From Tabrizicola sp. (GTDB lineage: Bacteria > Pseudomonadota > Alphaproteobacteria > Rhodobacterales > Rhodobacteraceae): a stretch of DNA of 64,000 nt. A program made the translations under genes and the position numbers. Where the stretch lies: assembly GCF_030373185.1 (NCBI RefSeq), contig NZ_JAUCZH010000007.1:295084-359083 (forward strand), written 5' to 3'. The notes under the pieces were generated by a model. That model did no database searches. It was given only the letters and a program-made list of their open reading frames with translations, and was not told where the DNA came from. Position 1 is the stretch's first letter. Each line of letters starts with the position of its first letter. Of the stretch, positions 27,261 through 36,316 are shown piece after piece.

Positions 27261-27953
27261 TCAGGCGACGCGGCGGGCGACGGGCGCGAAGGGGCTGAGC
27301 TTCAGCCAAAGCTGCATCGAATGGCTGACGGCTGGATCGCCGTCCAGCTGGACGCGGCCAGCATCCACCTCGGACCCAAGTCGGGTCAGGCCCATCCAGA
27401 TCGAGGTCATGGTCTTGAGCGAACTGGTGACCAGAAGATCAACCTCAAACCCCGGATCGAAGCTGCAAAGGTCGACGTTGTCGGATTCGACCACCAGCCA
27501 GTAGTTGCGCTGGGTTGGCGCAAGTTCGGGGAACAGGAACTGGATCGTGCAGCGGCGCGGCGGCAGGGGTTCAGGGTTGAGGTTGCGGCGCATGTCCCAC
27601 ATCAAGAGCGACGGGTCGAGATTGCGCAGGGATAGCCGGGATTCGACCCAGCGCTGACCCCAGCTGCCGATGCCGAGGACGAGGGGGCGAAGCTCCTCGC
27701 CCGCCTCGGTCAGGTGATAGTCGAAAGCGCCGGACGCGGTGGGGGCGGTGCGCACGACGCCAGCAAGTTCCAGTTCCTTCAGGCGTTTGGACAGAAGCGT
27801 GGGGGACATGCGCGGCAGGCCGCGGCGCAGGTCGTTGAAGCGGGTGCTGCCACACAGCATTTCGCGCAAGAGGACGACCGTCCAGCGTGAACAGAGGATC
27901 TCGGCTGCCATCGAGACCGGGCAGAACTGGCCGTAGCTGGCTGTCTCGGACAT
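27261..27953 (-). CDS. HxlR-type regulator with SCP2-like C-terminal domain
   Basis: A 230-residue regulator. Residues about 8-100 are an HxlR winged helix (CSRWTVVLLREMLCGSTRFNDLRRG), starting with a Cys in a typical place. Residues about 125-225 resemble the SCP2 sterol/lipid-binding fold found on some HxlR proteins, so it may sense a lipid or acyl compound. GGAGGAAG precedes the ATG. It is divergent from the acyl-CoA dehydrogenase gene and may regulate it. Confidence 0.8.
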   Translation of the reverse strand: MSETASYGQFCPVSMAAEILCSRWTVVLLREMLCGSTRFNDLRRGLPRMSPTLLSKRLKELELAGVVRTAPTASGAFDYHLTEAGEELRPLVLGIGSWGQRWVESRLSLRNLDPSLLMWDMRRNLNPEPLPPRRCTIQFLFPELAPTQRNYWLVVESDNVDLCSFDPGFEVDLLVTSSLKTMTSIWMGLTRLGSEVDAGRVQLDGDPAVSHSMQLWLKLSPFAPVARRVA

Positions 27954-28083
27954 GGGCTTCCTCCCTCGTGACAGTTTGGTGCAGGGTAACACCCGGCGGC
28001 CCCATCCCCTAGTACAGTTCGTGGACTGGCCGGGGCGGGCCGACAGGGTGAGGATGGGGCATTCAATGCAAGGGAGTGCAGCC

Positions 28084-29232
28084 ATGACTTTGATCCAGGA
28101 AATACAGGACACCAAGACCCGCGATGTGGTGGCGATTGCCGAAAGGCTGGCGCCCACCTTTGCGGAAGGGGCGGAACGGGCGGATGAGGAAGACCGGTTT
28201 GTCGCCGAGAACTATGCCATCTTGAAGGACGCAGGTCTGATCGAGGCGGGCGTTCCACTCGAACTGGGCGGCGGCGGGGCGGACGTGCGCGAACTGGCCA
28301 CGATGCTGCGCGTTCTGGGCCGGGCCTGCGGATCGACGGCCCTGGCGTTTTCGATGCACACGCATCAGGTGGCGATTCCGGCATGGCGCTGGCGGCATCA
28401 GAAGGTTCAGGCGGTTGAGCCGTTGCTGAAGCGAATAGCGGCAGAGCGGATCGTGCTTCTCTCCAGCGGCGGGTCAGACTGGATCAACGGATCCGGCGTG
28501 GCGCGCAAGGTGGAAGGCGGCTACCGGGTATCGGGGCGCAAGATCTTTACCTCGGGCGCGGCGGCGGGGGATGTGTTCATGACCGGCGCCGTCCTGGAGG
28601 AGGACGGCGAGCGTCATGTGCTGCATTTCGGCGCACCGATGAAGGCGGCGGAAGTGCGGGTGCTGGACACCTGGCATACGCTGGGCATGCGGGGGACCGG
28701 GTCGCATGACGTGATGCTGGACGAATTGTTCGTGCCGGACGCGAGCGTGGCCTTGAAGCGCAAGTCGGGTGAGTGGCACCCGCTCTTTCACACCATATCA
28801 ACCATTGCCTTCCCGCTGATCTATGCGGCCTATCTTGGGGTTGCTGACAGTGCCTGCCGCATTGCGCTGGATCTGGCGCGGAAGCGGCCGATGACGCATG
28901 ACATGCGGGCGCTGGCCGGGCGGATGATGACGGAACTTCGCGGGGCAGAGGTGGCGCATGCGTCGATGCTGGCGGCGGTGGAACGCAATGCGCCGTCGGC
29001 CGAGACCGTCAACGACGTGATGATCGGCAAGAGCCTTGGGGCGGATCATGCGATCCGGGCGGTGGAACTGGCGATGGAGCTGGCCAGCGGGGCCGGGTTC
29101 TACCGCGCCGCCGGGCTGGAGCGCCGGTTCCGCGACATACAGGGCGCGCGCTACCATGCCATGCAGCGGGGCGCACAGGCGCAATACACCGGCGCGATGG
29201 CGTTGGGCGAGTCGGTGGCGACGGTGTTTTAA
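28084..29232 (+). CDS. Acyl-CoA dehydrogenase family protein
   Basis: A 382-residue flavoprotein with the acyl-CoA dehydrogenase layout: N-terminal helical domain (about 10-125), central β-domain (about 130-225, RVSGRKIFTSGAA, GMRGTGSHDV) and C-terminal helical domain. The usual catalytic Glu is not obvious, and the sequence is closer to DszC/HpaC-like flavin-dependent members, so a monooxygenase-type activity is possible. GGGAG stands 8 bases before the ATG. It is opposite the HxlR gene. Confidence 0.8.
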   Translation: MTLIQEIQDTKTRDVVAIAERLAPTFAEGAERADEEDRFVAENYAILKDAGLIEAGVPLELGGGGADVRELATMLRVLGRACGSTALAFSMHTHQVAIPAWRWRHQKVQAVEPLLKRIAAERIVLLSSGGSDWINGSGVARKVEGGYRVSGRKIFTSGAAAGDVFMTGAVLEEDGERHVLHFGAPMKAAEVRVLDTWHTLGMRGTGSHDVMLDELFVPDASVALKRKSGEWHPLFHTISTIAFPLIYAAYLGVADSACRIALDLARKRPMTHDMRALAGRMMTELRGAEVAHASMLAAVERNAPSAETVNDVMIGKSLGADHAIRAVELAMELASGAGFYRAAGLERRFRDIQGARYHAMQRGAQAQYTGAMALGESVATVF

Positions 29233-29240
29233 GCCTTCGC

Positions 29241-30143
29241 TCAGACCTGACTGCGCAGCAAAAGGGTGACACCGGCGGTGATGATCGCCATGCCAAGCAA
29301 CTGGCGCGCGCCAAGCCGCTGGCCGAACACAAAGCGTGAGACGGCCAGCGCCATCAGCACCTCGACCAGCGCCAGCGTCCGGACGTTTGCGGCGGTGGTC
29401 AGCGAAAAGCCGATGAACCAGAACTGCGAGGCGAAGGCGCCAAGGAAACCTGCCAGCAGCGAGGTGCGCCAGACGCCGAAGGAGGCGATCAGCGCACCCC
29501 GGTTGAAGACCGCAAGCCAGGCCAGCAGCATTGCGCTTTGCAGGGCAAGGCTGAGGACAAGGATGGTGGAGGCGCGGATCAGGAAGCCACCCTCGACCAG
29601 GCTCAGGATACCGCCGCGAAAGCCGATGGCGGCGAGGCCGAACATGAGCCCTGCGATCAGGCCGGTGGCGGCCGGGCCAAGGTCGCGCAGCATCATGCAC
29701 GTCGTCTCGGGCTTGGTTGACAGAATCACGACGCCAGACGTTGCCACCACGACTGCGACAAGGACCGGCAATGTCAGCGGGTCGCCGATGGTGGCGGCGG
29801 CGATCAGGGCGACCATGACGGGTTCGGTCTTGATCCATGCGGTGGTGACGGCGAAGGAGCGCGATTTCATCGTGACCAGCATCAGCGCGGTGGCAGCGAT
29901 CTGGGCTACGGCGCCAAGCGTGGTGTAGGCGAGGCTTGCGGCATTGACGCCGGGGATGCCTTCGCCCGTGCCAATGCTGGCTAGCCAGAGGAATACCGCC
30001 GCGAAGGGCAGGCCAAAGACAAAGCGGACCTGCGTGGCGCCAAGGGTGCCGATCCGGGCGGTCAGGCCGGACTGCGCGGCATTGCGGGCAGTCTGGGCAG
30101 CGGCGGCGATCAGCGTCGCCAGAACCCAGAGGCTGCCCGCCAC
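29241..30143 (-). CDS. EamA/DMT-superfamily transporter
   Basis: A 300-residue membrane protein with ten hydrophobic helices in two EamA repeats (about 5-145 and 160-295). Family members export small metabolites; the substrate is unknown. It starts with GTG directly after the hemE stop (TAAGTG), with its GGGGGGCG ribosome-binding site inside hemE, so the two are cotranscribed. Confidence 0.85.
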   Translation of the reverse strand: MAGSLWVLATLIAAAAQTARNAAQSGLTARIGTLGATQVRFVFGLPFAAVFLWLASIGTGEGIPGVNAASLAYTTLGAVAQIAATALMLVTMKSRSFAVTTAWIKTEPVMVALIAAATIGDPLTLPVLVAVVVATSGVVILSTKPETTCMMLRDLGPAATGLIAGLMFGLAAIGFRGGILSLVEGGFLIRASTILVLSLALQSAMLLAWLAVFNRGALIASFGVWRTSLLAGFLGAFASQFWFIGFSLTTAANVRTLALVEVLMALAVSRFVFGQRLGARQLLGMAIITAGVTLLLRSQV

Positions 30144-31172
30144 TTACGCCCCCCGCACCGTGTCGATCATCAGTTGCACGTTGTCGGGGTTGGCGTCCGG
30201 CGTGATGCCATGGCCAAGGTTGAAGATGTGCGGGCCACCCGAAAACGCCTTCACCACATGCCGCGTCGCCGTGACCAATGCCTGACCGCCGGTGACCATG
30301 TGTTCGGGCGCAAGGTTGCCCTGCACGCAACCATCAATCTGCACATTCGCCGCGGCCCATTCCGGGCTGACCGAATTGTCGATTGCCACGCAATCGGCCC
30401 CGGTGCGGTGGGCAAAGCCGATGTAGCCCTGCCCCGCCTCTCGCGGGAAGGCGATGATCGGGGTGGCAGGGTGGCGGACCTTCAGCGCGGCGATGATCTT
30501 CGCGGTGGGGGCTTCGGCGAAATCGCGGAAGTCTTGACCCTTGAGTGACCCGGCCCAGCTGTCGAAGAGCTTTACCACCTCGGCACCTGCTTCGATCTGG
30601 GCAGAAAGGTATTCCACCGTCGCTTCGGTGATCCGGTCGATCAGGGCCTGAAAGGTGGGGCGATCGGTATCTTTCAGCGCATGCGCGGCGGCCTGATCCT
30701 TGGAGCCTTTTCCGGCGACCATGTAGGTGGCCACAGTCCATGGCGCGCCGGCAAAACCGATCAGCGTGGTTTCCCTTGGCAGTTCACGCGCAAGGATGCG
30801 GACGGTCTCATAGATAGGCGAGAGGGTGTCGTGGATCGCCTCGGTCGGCTTGAGGGCGTTCACCTGGCCCATGGTGGTGGTGGTCTCCATCCGTGGGCCT
30901 TCGCCGGTTTCAAACCACAGCTTCGGGCCAAGGGCCTGCGGAAGCAGCAAGATGTCGGCAAACAGGATCGCGGCATCAAATCCGTAACGGCGGATCGGTT
31001 GCAACGTCACTTCGGCGGCAAGTTCGGGATTGTAGCAAAGCGACAGGAAATCCCCCGCCTTGGCCCGTGTCGCCCGGTATTCCGGCAGATAGCGGCCCGC
31101 CTGGCGCATCATCCAGATCGGCGGGGTGGGAAGCGTTTCACCGCCGAGCGCGCGCAGGATTGTCTTGGTCAT
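30144..31172 (-). CDS. hemE: Uroporphyrinogen decarboxylase
   Basis: A 342-residue enzyme with the signature [16 protein letters not shown] near residue 18 and [13 protein letters not shown] near 134. It removes four acetate carboxyls of uroporphyrinogen III to give coproporphyrinogen III in heme and bacteriochlorophyll synthesis. It is divergent from hemC with 92 bases between the starts, including a TGT-N12-ACA dyad. Confidence 0.96.
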   Translation of the reverse strand: MTKTILRALGGETLPTPPIWMMRQAGRYLPEYRATRAKAGDFLSLCYNPELAAEVTLQPIRRYGFDAAILFADILLLPQALGPKLWFETGEGPRMETTTTMGQVNALKPTEAIHDTLSPIYETVRILARELPRETTLIGFAGAPWTVATYMVAGKGSKDQAAAHALKDTDRPTFQALIDRITEATVEYLSAQIEAGAEVVKLFDSWAGSLKGQDFRDFAEAPTAKIIAALKVRHPATPIIAFPREAGQGYIGFAHRTGADCVAIDNSVSPEWAAANVQIDGCVQGNLAPEHMVTGGQALVTATRHVVKAFSGGPHIFNLGHGITPDANPDNVQLMIDTVRGA

Positions 31173-31229
31173 GTAAGCCTCATCATCATTTCCCCATGGG
31201 TCCGACGGGGGAGTGTGGTTGTCAAGAGT

Positions 31230-31247
31230 TGTCAGGCTTGATTGACA
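31230..31247. promoter_or_regulatory. TGT-N12-ACA dyad (PpsR/CrtJ-type site) between hemE and hemC
   Basis: TGTC (31230-31233) and GACA (31244-31247) fit TGT-N12-ACA, the consensus of the photosynthesis repressor PpsR/CrtJ. A further TTGTCA (31219-31224) lies one helical turn before the one at 31229-31234. It is 18 bases upstream of the hemC start. Confidence 0.45.
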
Positions 31248-31264
31248 GCGTTATGGCTTGGGGC

Positions 31265-32203
31265 ATGAGCGATAATCTGCCCTCCCCCGCCCGCCCGCTG
31301 AAGATCGGAACCCGTGGTTCGCCGCTTGCGCTGTGGCAGGCGCATGAAGTGCGGCGTTGTCTGCGCGAGGCGTTCAGCCTGCCGGAAGCGGCGTTCGAAA
31401 TCGTCGTGATCAAGGTCACAGGTGACCAGATTCAGGACAAGGCGCTGCGCGAGATCGGGGGGAAGGGTCTGTTCACCCGCGAGATCGAAGAGGCGCTGCT
31501 GGATGGCGGAATCGACATCGCGGTCCATTCGATGAAGGACATGCCGACGGTTCAGCCCGAGGGTCTGATCCTTGACTGCTATCTGCCGCGCGAAGATGTG
31601 CGGGATGCTTTCGTATCGCCGGGCGTGCCATCCCTGGCGGACCTGCCGCACGGCGCGGTGGTGGGGTCTTCGTCATTACGGCGCAGGGCGCAACTTGCGC
31701 TAAGGCGGCCAGACCTGAAGCTGGTAGAGTTTCGCGGCAACGTGCAGACCCGGATGCGCAAGCTGGAAGACGGAGTGGCACAGGCGACCTTCCTTGCCAT
31801 GGCGGGCCTGAACAGGCTGGGCATGGCCAGCGTTGCGCGCGGGCCGATCGCGGTGGAGGAAATGCTGCCCGCTGTCGCCCAAGGTGCCATCGGGATCGAA
31901 CGGCGGGAACGCGATGCGCGGATGGCCGGGCTTCTTGCGGCGATCCATCACCGCGAAACCGGCGAACGACTGGCGGCCGAACGCGCGTTTCTGGCGCGGC
32001 TGGACGGGTCTTGCGAAACCCCGATCGCTGGGCTGGCGCTGATCGAGGCGGACACGCTGTGGCTCCGGGGCGAGATCCTGCGGCCTGATGGATCAGCCTC
32101 GGTCACGGGTGATTTGCGCGGACCAGTGGCGGATGGGGCCGAACTTGGCCGAACGCTTGCAGCCGAACTTCTGGGCCGGGCCGGGCCGGGATTCTTTGAC
32201 TAG
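31265..32203 (+). CDS. hemC: Porphobilinogen deaminase (hydroxymethylbilane synthase)
   Basis: A 312-residue enzyme. The N-terminal KIGTRGSPLALWQA, the substrate-binding SSSLRRRAQL and the cofactor cysteine in LDGSCETPIAG (near residue 244) are all present. It links four porphobilinogens into hydroxymethylbilane. I chose ATG 31265, with TTGGGGC just upstream; ATG 31253 would add four residues (MAWG). It is divergent from hemE. Confidence 0.96.
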   Translation: MSDNLPSPARPLKIGTRGSPLALWQAHEVRRCLREAFSLPEAAFEIVVIKVTGDQIQDKALREIGGKGLFTREIEEALLDGGIDIAVHSMKDMPTVQPEGLILDCYLPREDVRDAFVSPGVPSLADLPHGAVVGSSSLRRRAQLALRRPDLKLVEFRGNVQTRMRKLEDGVAQATFLAMAGLNRLGMASVARGPIAVEEMLPAVAQGAIGIERRERDARMAGLLAAIHHRETGERLAAERAFLARLDGSCETPIAGLALIEADTLWLRGEILRPDGSASVTGDLRGPVADGAELGRTLAAELLGRAGPGFFD

Positions 32204-32221
32204 GTCGGCCATCGAGCCGAC
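32204..32221. terminator. Hairpin directly after hemC
   Basis: GTCGGC (32204-32209) pairs with GCCGAC (32216-32221) immediately after the TAG stop. No strong T-run follows, so it may be a weak terminator or an RNA-stabilizing element. Confidence 0.35.
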
Positions 32222-32293
32222 TATTGGGCTGACGCTCTTACAAATCCGGGACAGAACGGTTACATCCGAGCGATCCGAGATAGGGCGTTGCGG

Positions 32294-33019
32294 GTGCCAG
32301 AGACCGAACTTGAAGCCAGCGTGAAAGCTGCCTTGGCCGAACCGCCCCAACGGGTGCGGCGGCTGGTCCTGACCGACGGGCGGCGGTTCTGGCTGAAACG
32401 CGTGGAGCGGCTCTCCGGGCGGCTGCGGCTGCAAAAGGGCGATCCTGCCCGGGCATTCGAAGCCGAACGGGCCGGGTTGAAGGCCATGGCGGCTGAAGGT
32501 CTTCCGGTTGCCGCTGTCGCGCTTGAAGGGCCGGACTGGGTGGTCATGCCGGACGCAGGCCCGGTGTTGCCAGAGGTGGTGGCCAATCGGAACCTTACAA
32601 CAGCCGAAAGACTCGTTCCCTTCGCGCAGGCCGGACGGGCGCTTGGTCAAATCCATTGGGCCGGGATGGTGCATGGCCGGCCTGCGGTGCGCGACATCTG
32701 TTGGGACGGCAAGCAGGCGCGGTTCATTGATCTGGAACGGTTCCGCTACGGGCGTCGCGGCGGCATCCAGCAGGCGGCGGATGTGGTGATCTTGGCGCAA
32801 ACCGCCTTTACACTGTGGCCCGATGAACCACGCTGGCTGGATGCGGCGCTGGCGTCTTACGCCGTGAACGCGCCGGAACGGGCTATGGCGCAGGTGCAGC
32901 GGCTGGCAGGTTGGCTGACCCCGCTTGGCTGGCTGGCATCAGGCCTTGCGCGGGCCAAGCCGCAAAGCCGCGAGTTGCGGGCCGTGGGCCTGACCTTGGC
33001 CCGGCTGCGCGCGGGATGA
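32294..33019 (+). CDS. Kinase-like protein (RIO/Kdo-kinase-like fold)
   Basis: A 241-residue protein with the outline of a small kinase fold: a basic N-lobe with FWLKR (about 35-39), a catalytic-loop-like HGRPAVRDICWD (about 128-139) and a metal-loop-like FIDLERF. The usual HGD catalytic Asp is Arg, so it may be a divergent kinase or a pseudokinase. The GTG at 32294 has AGGG 8 bases upstream; TTG 32288 is the alternative. It follows hemC by 90 bases and ends 42 bases before the convergent ABC permease gene. Confidence 0.6.
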   Translation: MPETELEASVKAALAEPPQRVRRLVLTDGRRFWLKRVERLSGRLRLQKGDPARAFEAERAGLKAMAAEGLPVAAVALEGPDWVVMPDAGPVLPEVVANRNLTTAERLVPFAQAGRALGQIHWAGMVHGRPAVRDICWDGKQARFIDLERFRYGRRGGIQQAADVVILAQTAFTLWPDEPRWLDAALASYAVNAPERAMAQVQRLAGWLTPLGWLASGLARAKPQSRELRAVGLTLARLRAG

Positions 33020-33061
33020 CCGGGCAAGCGGGGAGCATTGCGGAAATGAACAAGCTCATGG

Positions 33062-35572
33062 TCAGTCCTGCGCGCGCAGTGTGCGGGCGGGACGGACCGC
33101 AAGCGGGCGAAGCGCAAAGGCAAGACCGGCCAGCAAGGTTGCCAGAATACCGCCAAGAACGATTCCAAGGGCCGAGAGCGGTTCAAAACGGTAGCTGCTG
33201 TCCATAACGAAGGTCATCACCGCCCATCCCGCAATTCCCCCCGCCGCGACGGCCACAGCCCCCGCTGCAGCCCCCATCAACGCCGAGCGGAGGGCGAAGC
33301 TGGACAGGATCTTGCCCCGCGTCGCGCCAAGCGTCTTCAGGATCGCGGATTCGTAGATCCGGGCGCGTTCACCTGCCGCTGCCGCACCGATCAGCACCAT
33401 GAAGCCGGTCAGAAGCGTGCCGCCCGCCGCCCATGCGGTTGCGGTGGCGATGGCCGAAAGGGCTTCGGCCACGCGGTCCACCGCCTCGCGGATGCGGATT
33501 GCGGTGATGTTCGGCCAGGTCTTGGTCACATCCTTCAAGATCGCGGCCTCAGCCTCGGGGGGGGCATAGACGGTGGCGATATGGGTATGGGGCGCCCCGG
33601 AAAGCGCGGCCGGGTTCATCGTCATGATGAAGCCGATCCCGGCGTTGGAGAAATCTACCTCGCGGAACGAGGTGATAGTGCCGGTGATGTCCCGGCCCAG
33701 GATGTTGACGGTCAAGGTGTCGCCAAGGGAAAGGCCCATCTCCTCGGCTTCTTCTGCCGCAAAGCTGATCTGGGGCTCGCCTGCGTAATCTTCGGCCCAG
33801 AAGGTGCCAGCGGTGATGCGGGTCTTTTCACCAGGGGTCGCGGCGTACGTGATGCCCCGGTCACCCCGCACGACCCAGTGATCCACGACCTCACGCGCGG
33901 GACGACCGTTGATCTGGTTGACGACGCCGCGCAGCATCGGGGCGCTTTCCACATCGGTCACCGCCGGGTCCTCCGTGATACGGGCAAGAAACGGCTGGAT
34001 CTGGTCGGGCTGGATGTCCACGAAGAAGAAGGCGGGCGCGCGGGTTGGCAGGTCAGTGGCGATGGCCGAACGGAGGTTCCAGTCGATCTGACCCACCGCC
34101 GCAAGGACCGACAGGCCAAGGCCAAGCGACAGGATCACCGAGGTGGTGTCAGACCGGGGCGCGCCGATGGCGGCAAGGGCCGCTCGAAGGGCCGGACGGC
34201 CCCGGGTAGCCGGGGTGCGGGCGATGCGGCGGGCGGCGCGGCGCAGGGCGATAGCCGCAAGTGACAGGATCACAAGCGCGCCAAGGATGCCACCCGCGGC
34301 CCCAAGGGCCAGTTCGGGGATGCCGGAAAGCCATGTGGCGCTGGCAATCAGGGTGACCGACAGAACCAGAAGTGCTGCAAGATAGGGCCAACGAGGCCAA
34401 CCACGCGTGCCAGACCCGCCGCGGTACAGCGCCGCAGGGCGAATGCGTTCGGTGCGGGCCAAGGGCAAGAGCGTGAAGATCAGCGCGGAGAGCGCGCCGT
34501 AGAACGCTGCCTCGACCAGCGCCATGGGTGACAGGCGGATGGTGGCGGGGAACGGGAGCGACGCCTCGATCAGCGGGGCGGCAAGGACAGGGATGATCGC
34601 CCCGAGGACAACGCCGATTGCGATGCCAAGCCCCGAGAGGAGGGCGGTTTGCCACAGGTAGACGCGGAATATCAGCCCACCTTCGGCCCCAAGGGTTTTC
34701 AACGTGGCGATGGTTTCGGTCTTGCCGTCAAGATAACTGCGGATCGCGGCCGATATGCCGACACCGCCCACGGCCAGCCCGGCAAGGCCGACCAGCACCA
34801 GAAAGCTTCCGATCCGGTCCACGAAGGATTCGATCCCCGGGGCGGCGTTGCGGCTATCGGTCCAGCGCATGCCCTTGTCGCGGAACTGCGCCTCGGCCCG
34901 GGCTTTCAAGGCTTGCATATCCGTGCCGGGGGGAAGGGTAAGCCGGTAGCGGGTTTCATAAAGCGACCCTGCGGTCAAAAGGCCGGAATCCTCCAACGCA
35001 TCGGTCCGCACCACGGTGCGCGGGCCAAGGGCAAAGCCGGTGGAGGCGTTGTCGGGTTCACGAACCATCGCCGCCGTCAGGCGAAAGTCCTGTGTCCCAA
35101 GCCGGAAGGAGTCGCCAAGGCTCAGATCAAGGCGGTCGATCAGAACCGGGTCCATCACCGCGCCGGGCAGGCCGTCTTGCGTGGCCAATGCCTCGGCCAC
35201 CGGAATGGCTGGGTCTAGCGTCGCGGCACCAATCAGGGGCCAGCCGCCATCAACCGCCTTGACTTGCGTCAGGGCCTGATCGCCCTCGGTCAGGGCCATC
35301 GACCGGAAATCATAAACCTCGGAGACGCGGATGGCGATGCTGTCCATCCAGGCGCGTTCGTCGGGGTCGGCCGCGCGGTAGGTGAACCGCATCTCGGCGT
35401 CACCTCCAAGGATCACAGCGCCCTGATCGGTCAGCCCCTGCTGGATGCCGCTGCGGAGCGTGCCAACGGCGGCAATGGCTGCGACGCCAAGGGCCAGACA
35501 GGCAAGGAAGACACGGAACCCGCGCAACCCGCCGCGCAGTTCCCGGCGGGCGATGGTGAGTGACAGGCTCAT
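33062..35572 (-). CDS. ABC transporter permease, FtsX/YbbP type
   Basis: An 836-residue membrane protein with an N-terminal helix (about 20-42), a periplasmic domain, and FtsX-like helix groups around 255-400, 410-500 and 700-830. This is the large duplicated MacB/YbbP-type permease. The ATGA overlap with the ATPase gene shows they form one transporter, and the divergent tesA-like gene completes the conserved tesA-ybbA-ybbP arrangement. The transported molecule is unknown. Confidence 0.88.
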   Translation of the reverse strand: MSLSLTIARRELRGGLRGFRVFLACLALGVAAIAAVGTLRSGIQQGLTDQGAVILGGDAEMRFTYRAADPDERAWMDSIAIRVSEVYDFRSMALTEGDQALTQVKAVDGGWPLIGAATLDPAIPVAEALATQDGLPGAVMDPVLIDRLDLSLGDSFRLGTQDFRLTAAMVREPDNASTGFALGPRTVVRTDALEDSGLLTAGSLYETRYRLTLPPGTDMQALKARAEAQFRDKGMRWTDSRNAAPGIESFVDRIGSFLVLVGLAGLAVGGVGISAAIRSYLDGKTETIATLKTLGAEGGLIFRVYLWQTALLSGLGIAIGVVLGAIIPVLAAPLIEASLPFPATIRLSPMALVEAAFYGALSALIFTLLPLARTERIRPAALYRGGSGTRGWPRWPYLAALLVLSVTLIASATWLSGIPELALGAAGGILGALVILSLAAIALRRAARRIARTPATRGRPALRAALAAIGAPRSDTTSVILSLGLGLSVLAAVGQIDWNLRSAIATDLPTRAPAFFFVDIQPDQIQPFLARITEDPAVTDVESAPMLRGVVNQINGRPAREVVDHWVVRGDRGITYAATPGEKTRITAGTFWAEDYAGEPQISFAAEEAEEMGLSLGDTLTVNILGRDITGTITSFREVDFSNAGIGFIMTMNPAALSGAPHTHIATVYAPPEAEAAILKDVTKTWPNITAIRIREAVDRVAEALSAIATATAWAAGGTLLTGFMVLIGAAAAGERARIYESAILKTLGATRGKILSSFALRSALMGAAAGAVAVAAGGIAGWAVMTFVMDSSYRFEPLSALGIVLGGILATLLAGLAFALRPLAVRPARTLRAQD

Positions 35573-36264
35573 TCGGCGGCCTTCGCAAGTTCTTCGGGGG
35601 CAAGTCGGCCATCGGCAAGCCGGACAACCCGGTCGCAGCGCGCGGCAAGTTCGGGCGCGTGGGTCACAAGAACAAGCGTCGCGCCGTGCCGGTCACGCAG
35701 GCCAAAAAGCATGTCCATGATCGCCTGCCCGTTCACACCGTCAAGGTTGCCGGTAGGTTCATCGGCCAGCAGGATCGCAGGGCGTGGGGCGGCGGCGCGG
35801 GCCAATGCCACGCGCTGCTGTTCGCCGCCGGACAATTGCGCGGGGTAGTGATCGACGCGGTGACCAAGGCCAACGCTTGCCAATTCTTCCTGCGCGCGGG
35901 CAAAGGCGTCGGCCACCCCAGCCAGTTCCATCGGCAAGGCTACGTTCTCCAGCGCGGTCATTGTCGGAATGAGGTGGAAGGATTGGAACACAACCCCCAT
36001 ATTCCCCCTGCGGAAGCGTGCAAGCGCGTCTTCGTCCATCGTCGTCAGATCCTGGCCCAGTGCCAGAACCTTGCCGCCGGTGGCACGCTCCAACCCGCCC
36101 ATGAGCATCAGGAGAGAAGATTTGCCAGACCCGGACGGACCGACCAGCCCCACCGTTTCGCCCTTTACGATGTCCAGCGAGATGCCCTTCAGGATCTCGA
36201 CCGGACCGGCATTGCCGGCAAGGGTCAGGCGCGCATCGCTTAGCGCAAGAACGGGATCGGTCAT
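35569..36264 (-). CDS. ABC transporter ATP-binding protein (YbbA type)
   Basis: A 231-residue ATPase. Walker A is GPSGSGKSS (about 42-50), the signature is LSGGEQQR and Walker B is ILLADEP, followed by a His switch (VTHAPE). The start is ATG 36264 with AAAGGA about 10 bases upstream. It works with the YbbP-type permease it overlaps. Confidence 0.92.
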   Translation of the reverse strand: MTDPVLALSDARLTLAGNAGPVEILKGISLDIVKGETVGLVGPSGSGKSSLLMLMGGLERATGGKVLALGQDLTTMDEDALARFRRGNMGVVFQSFHLIPTMTALENVALPMELAGVADAFARAQEELASVGLGHRVDHYPAQLSGGEQQRVALARAAAPRPAILLADEPTGNLDGVNGQAIMDMLFGLRDRHGATLVLVTHAPELAARCDRVVRLADGRLAPEELAKAAE

Positions 36265-36316
36265 GCAAATGGTCCTTTGGGTGGTGGCCTTAGGGGGATA
36301 TGGCGCGCTGCGGCGA

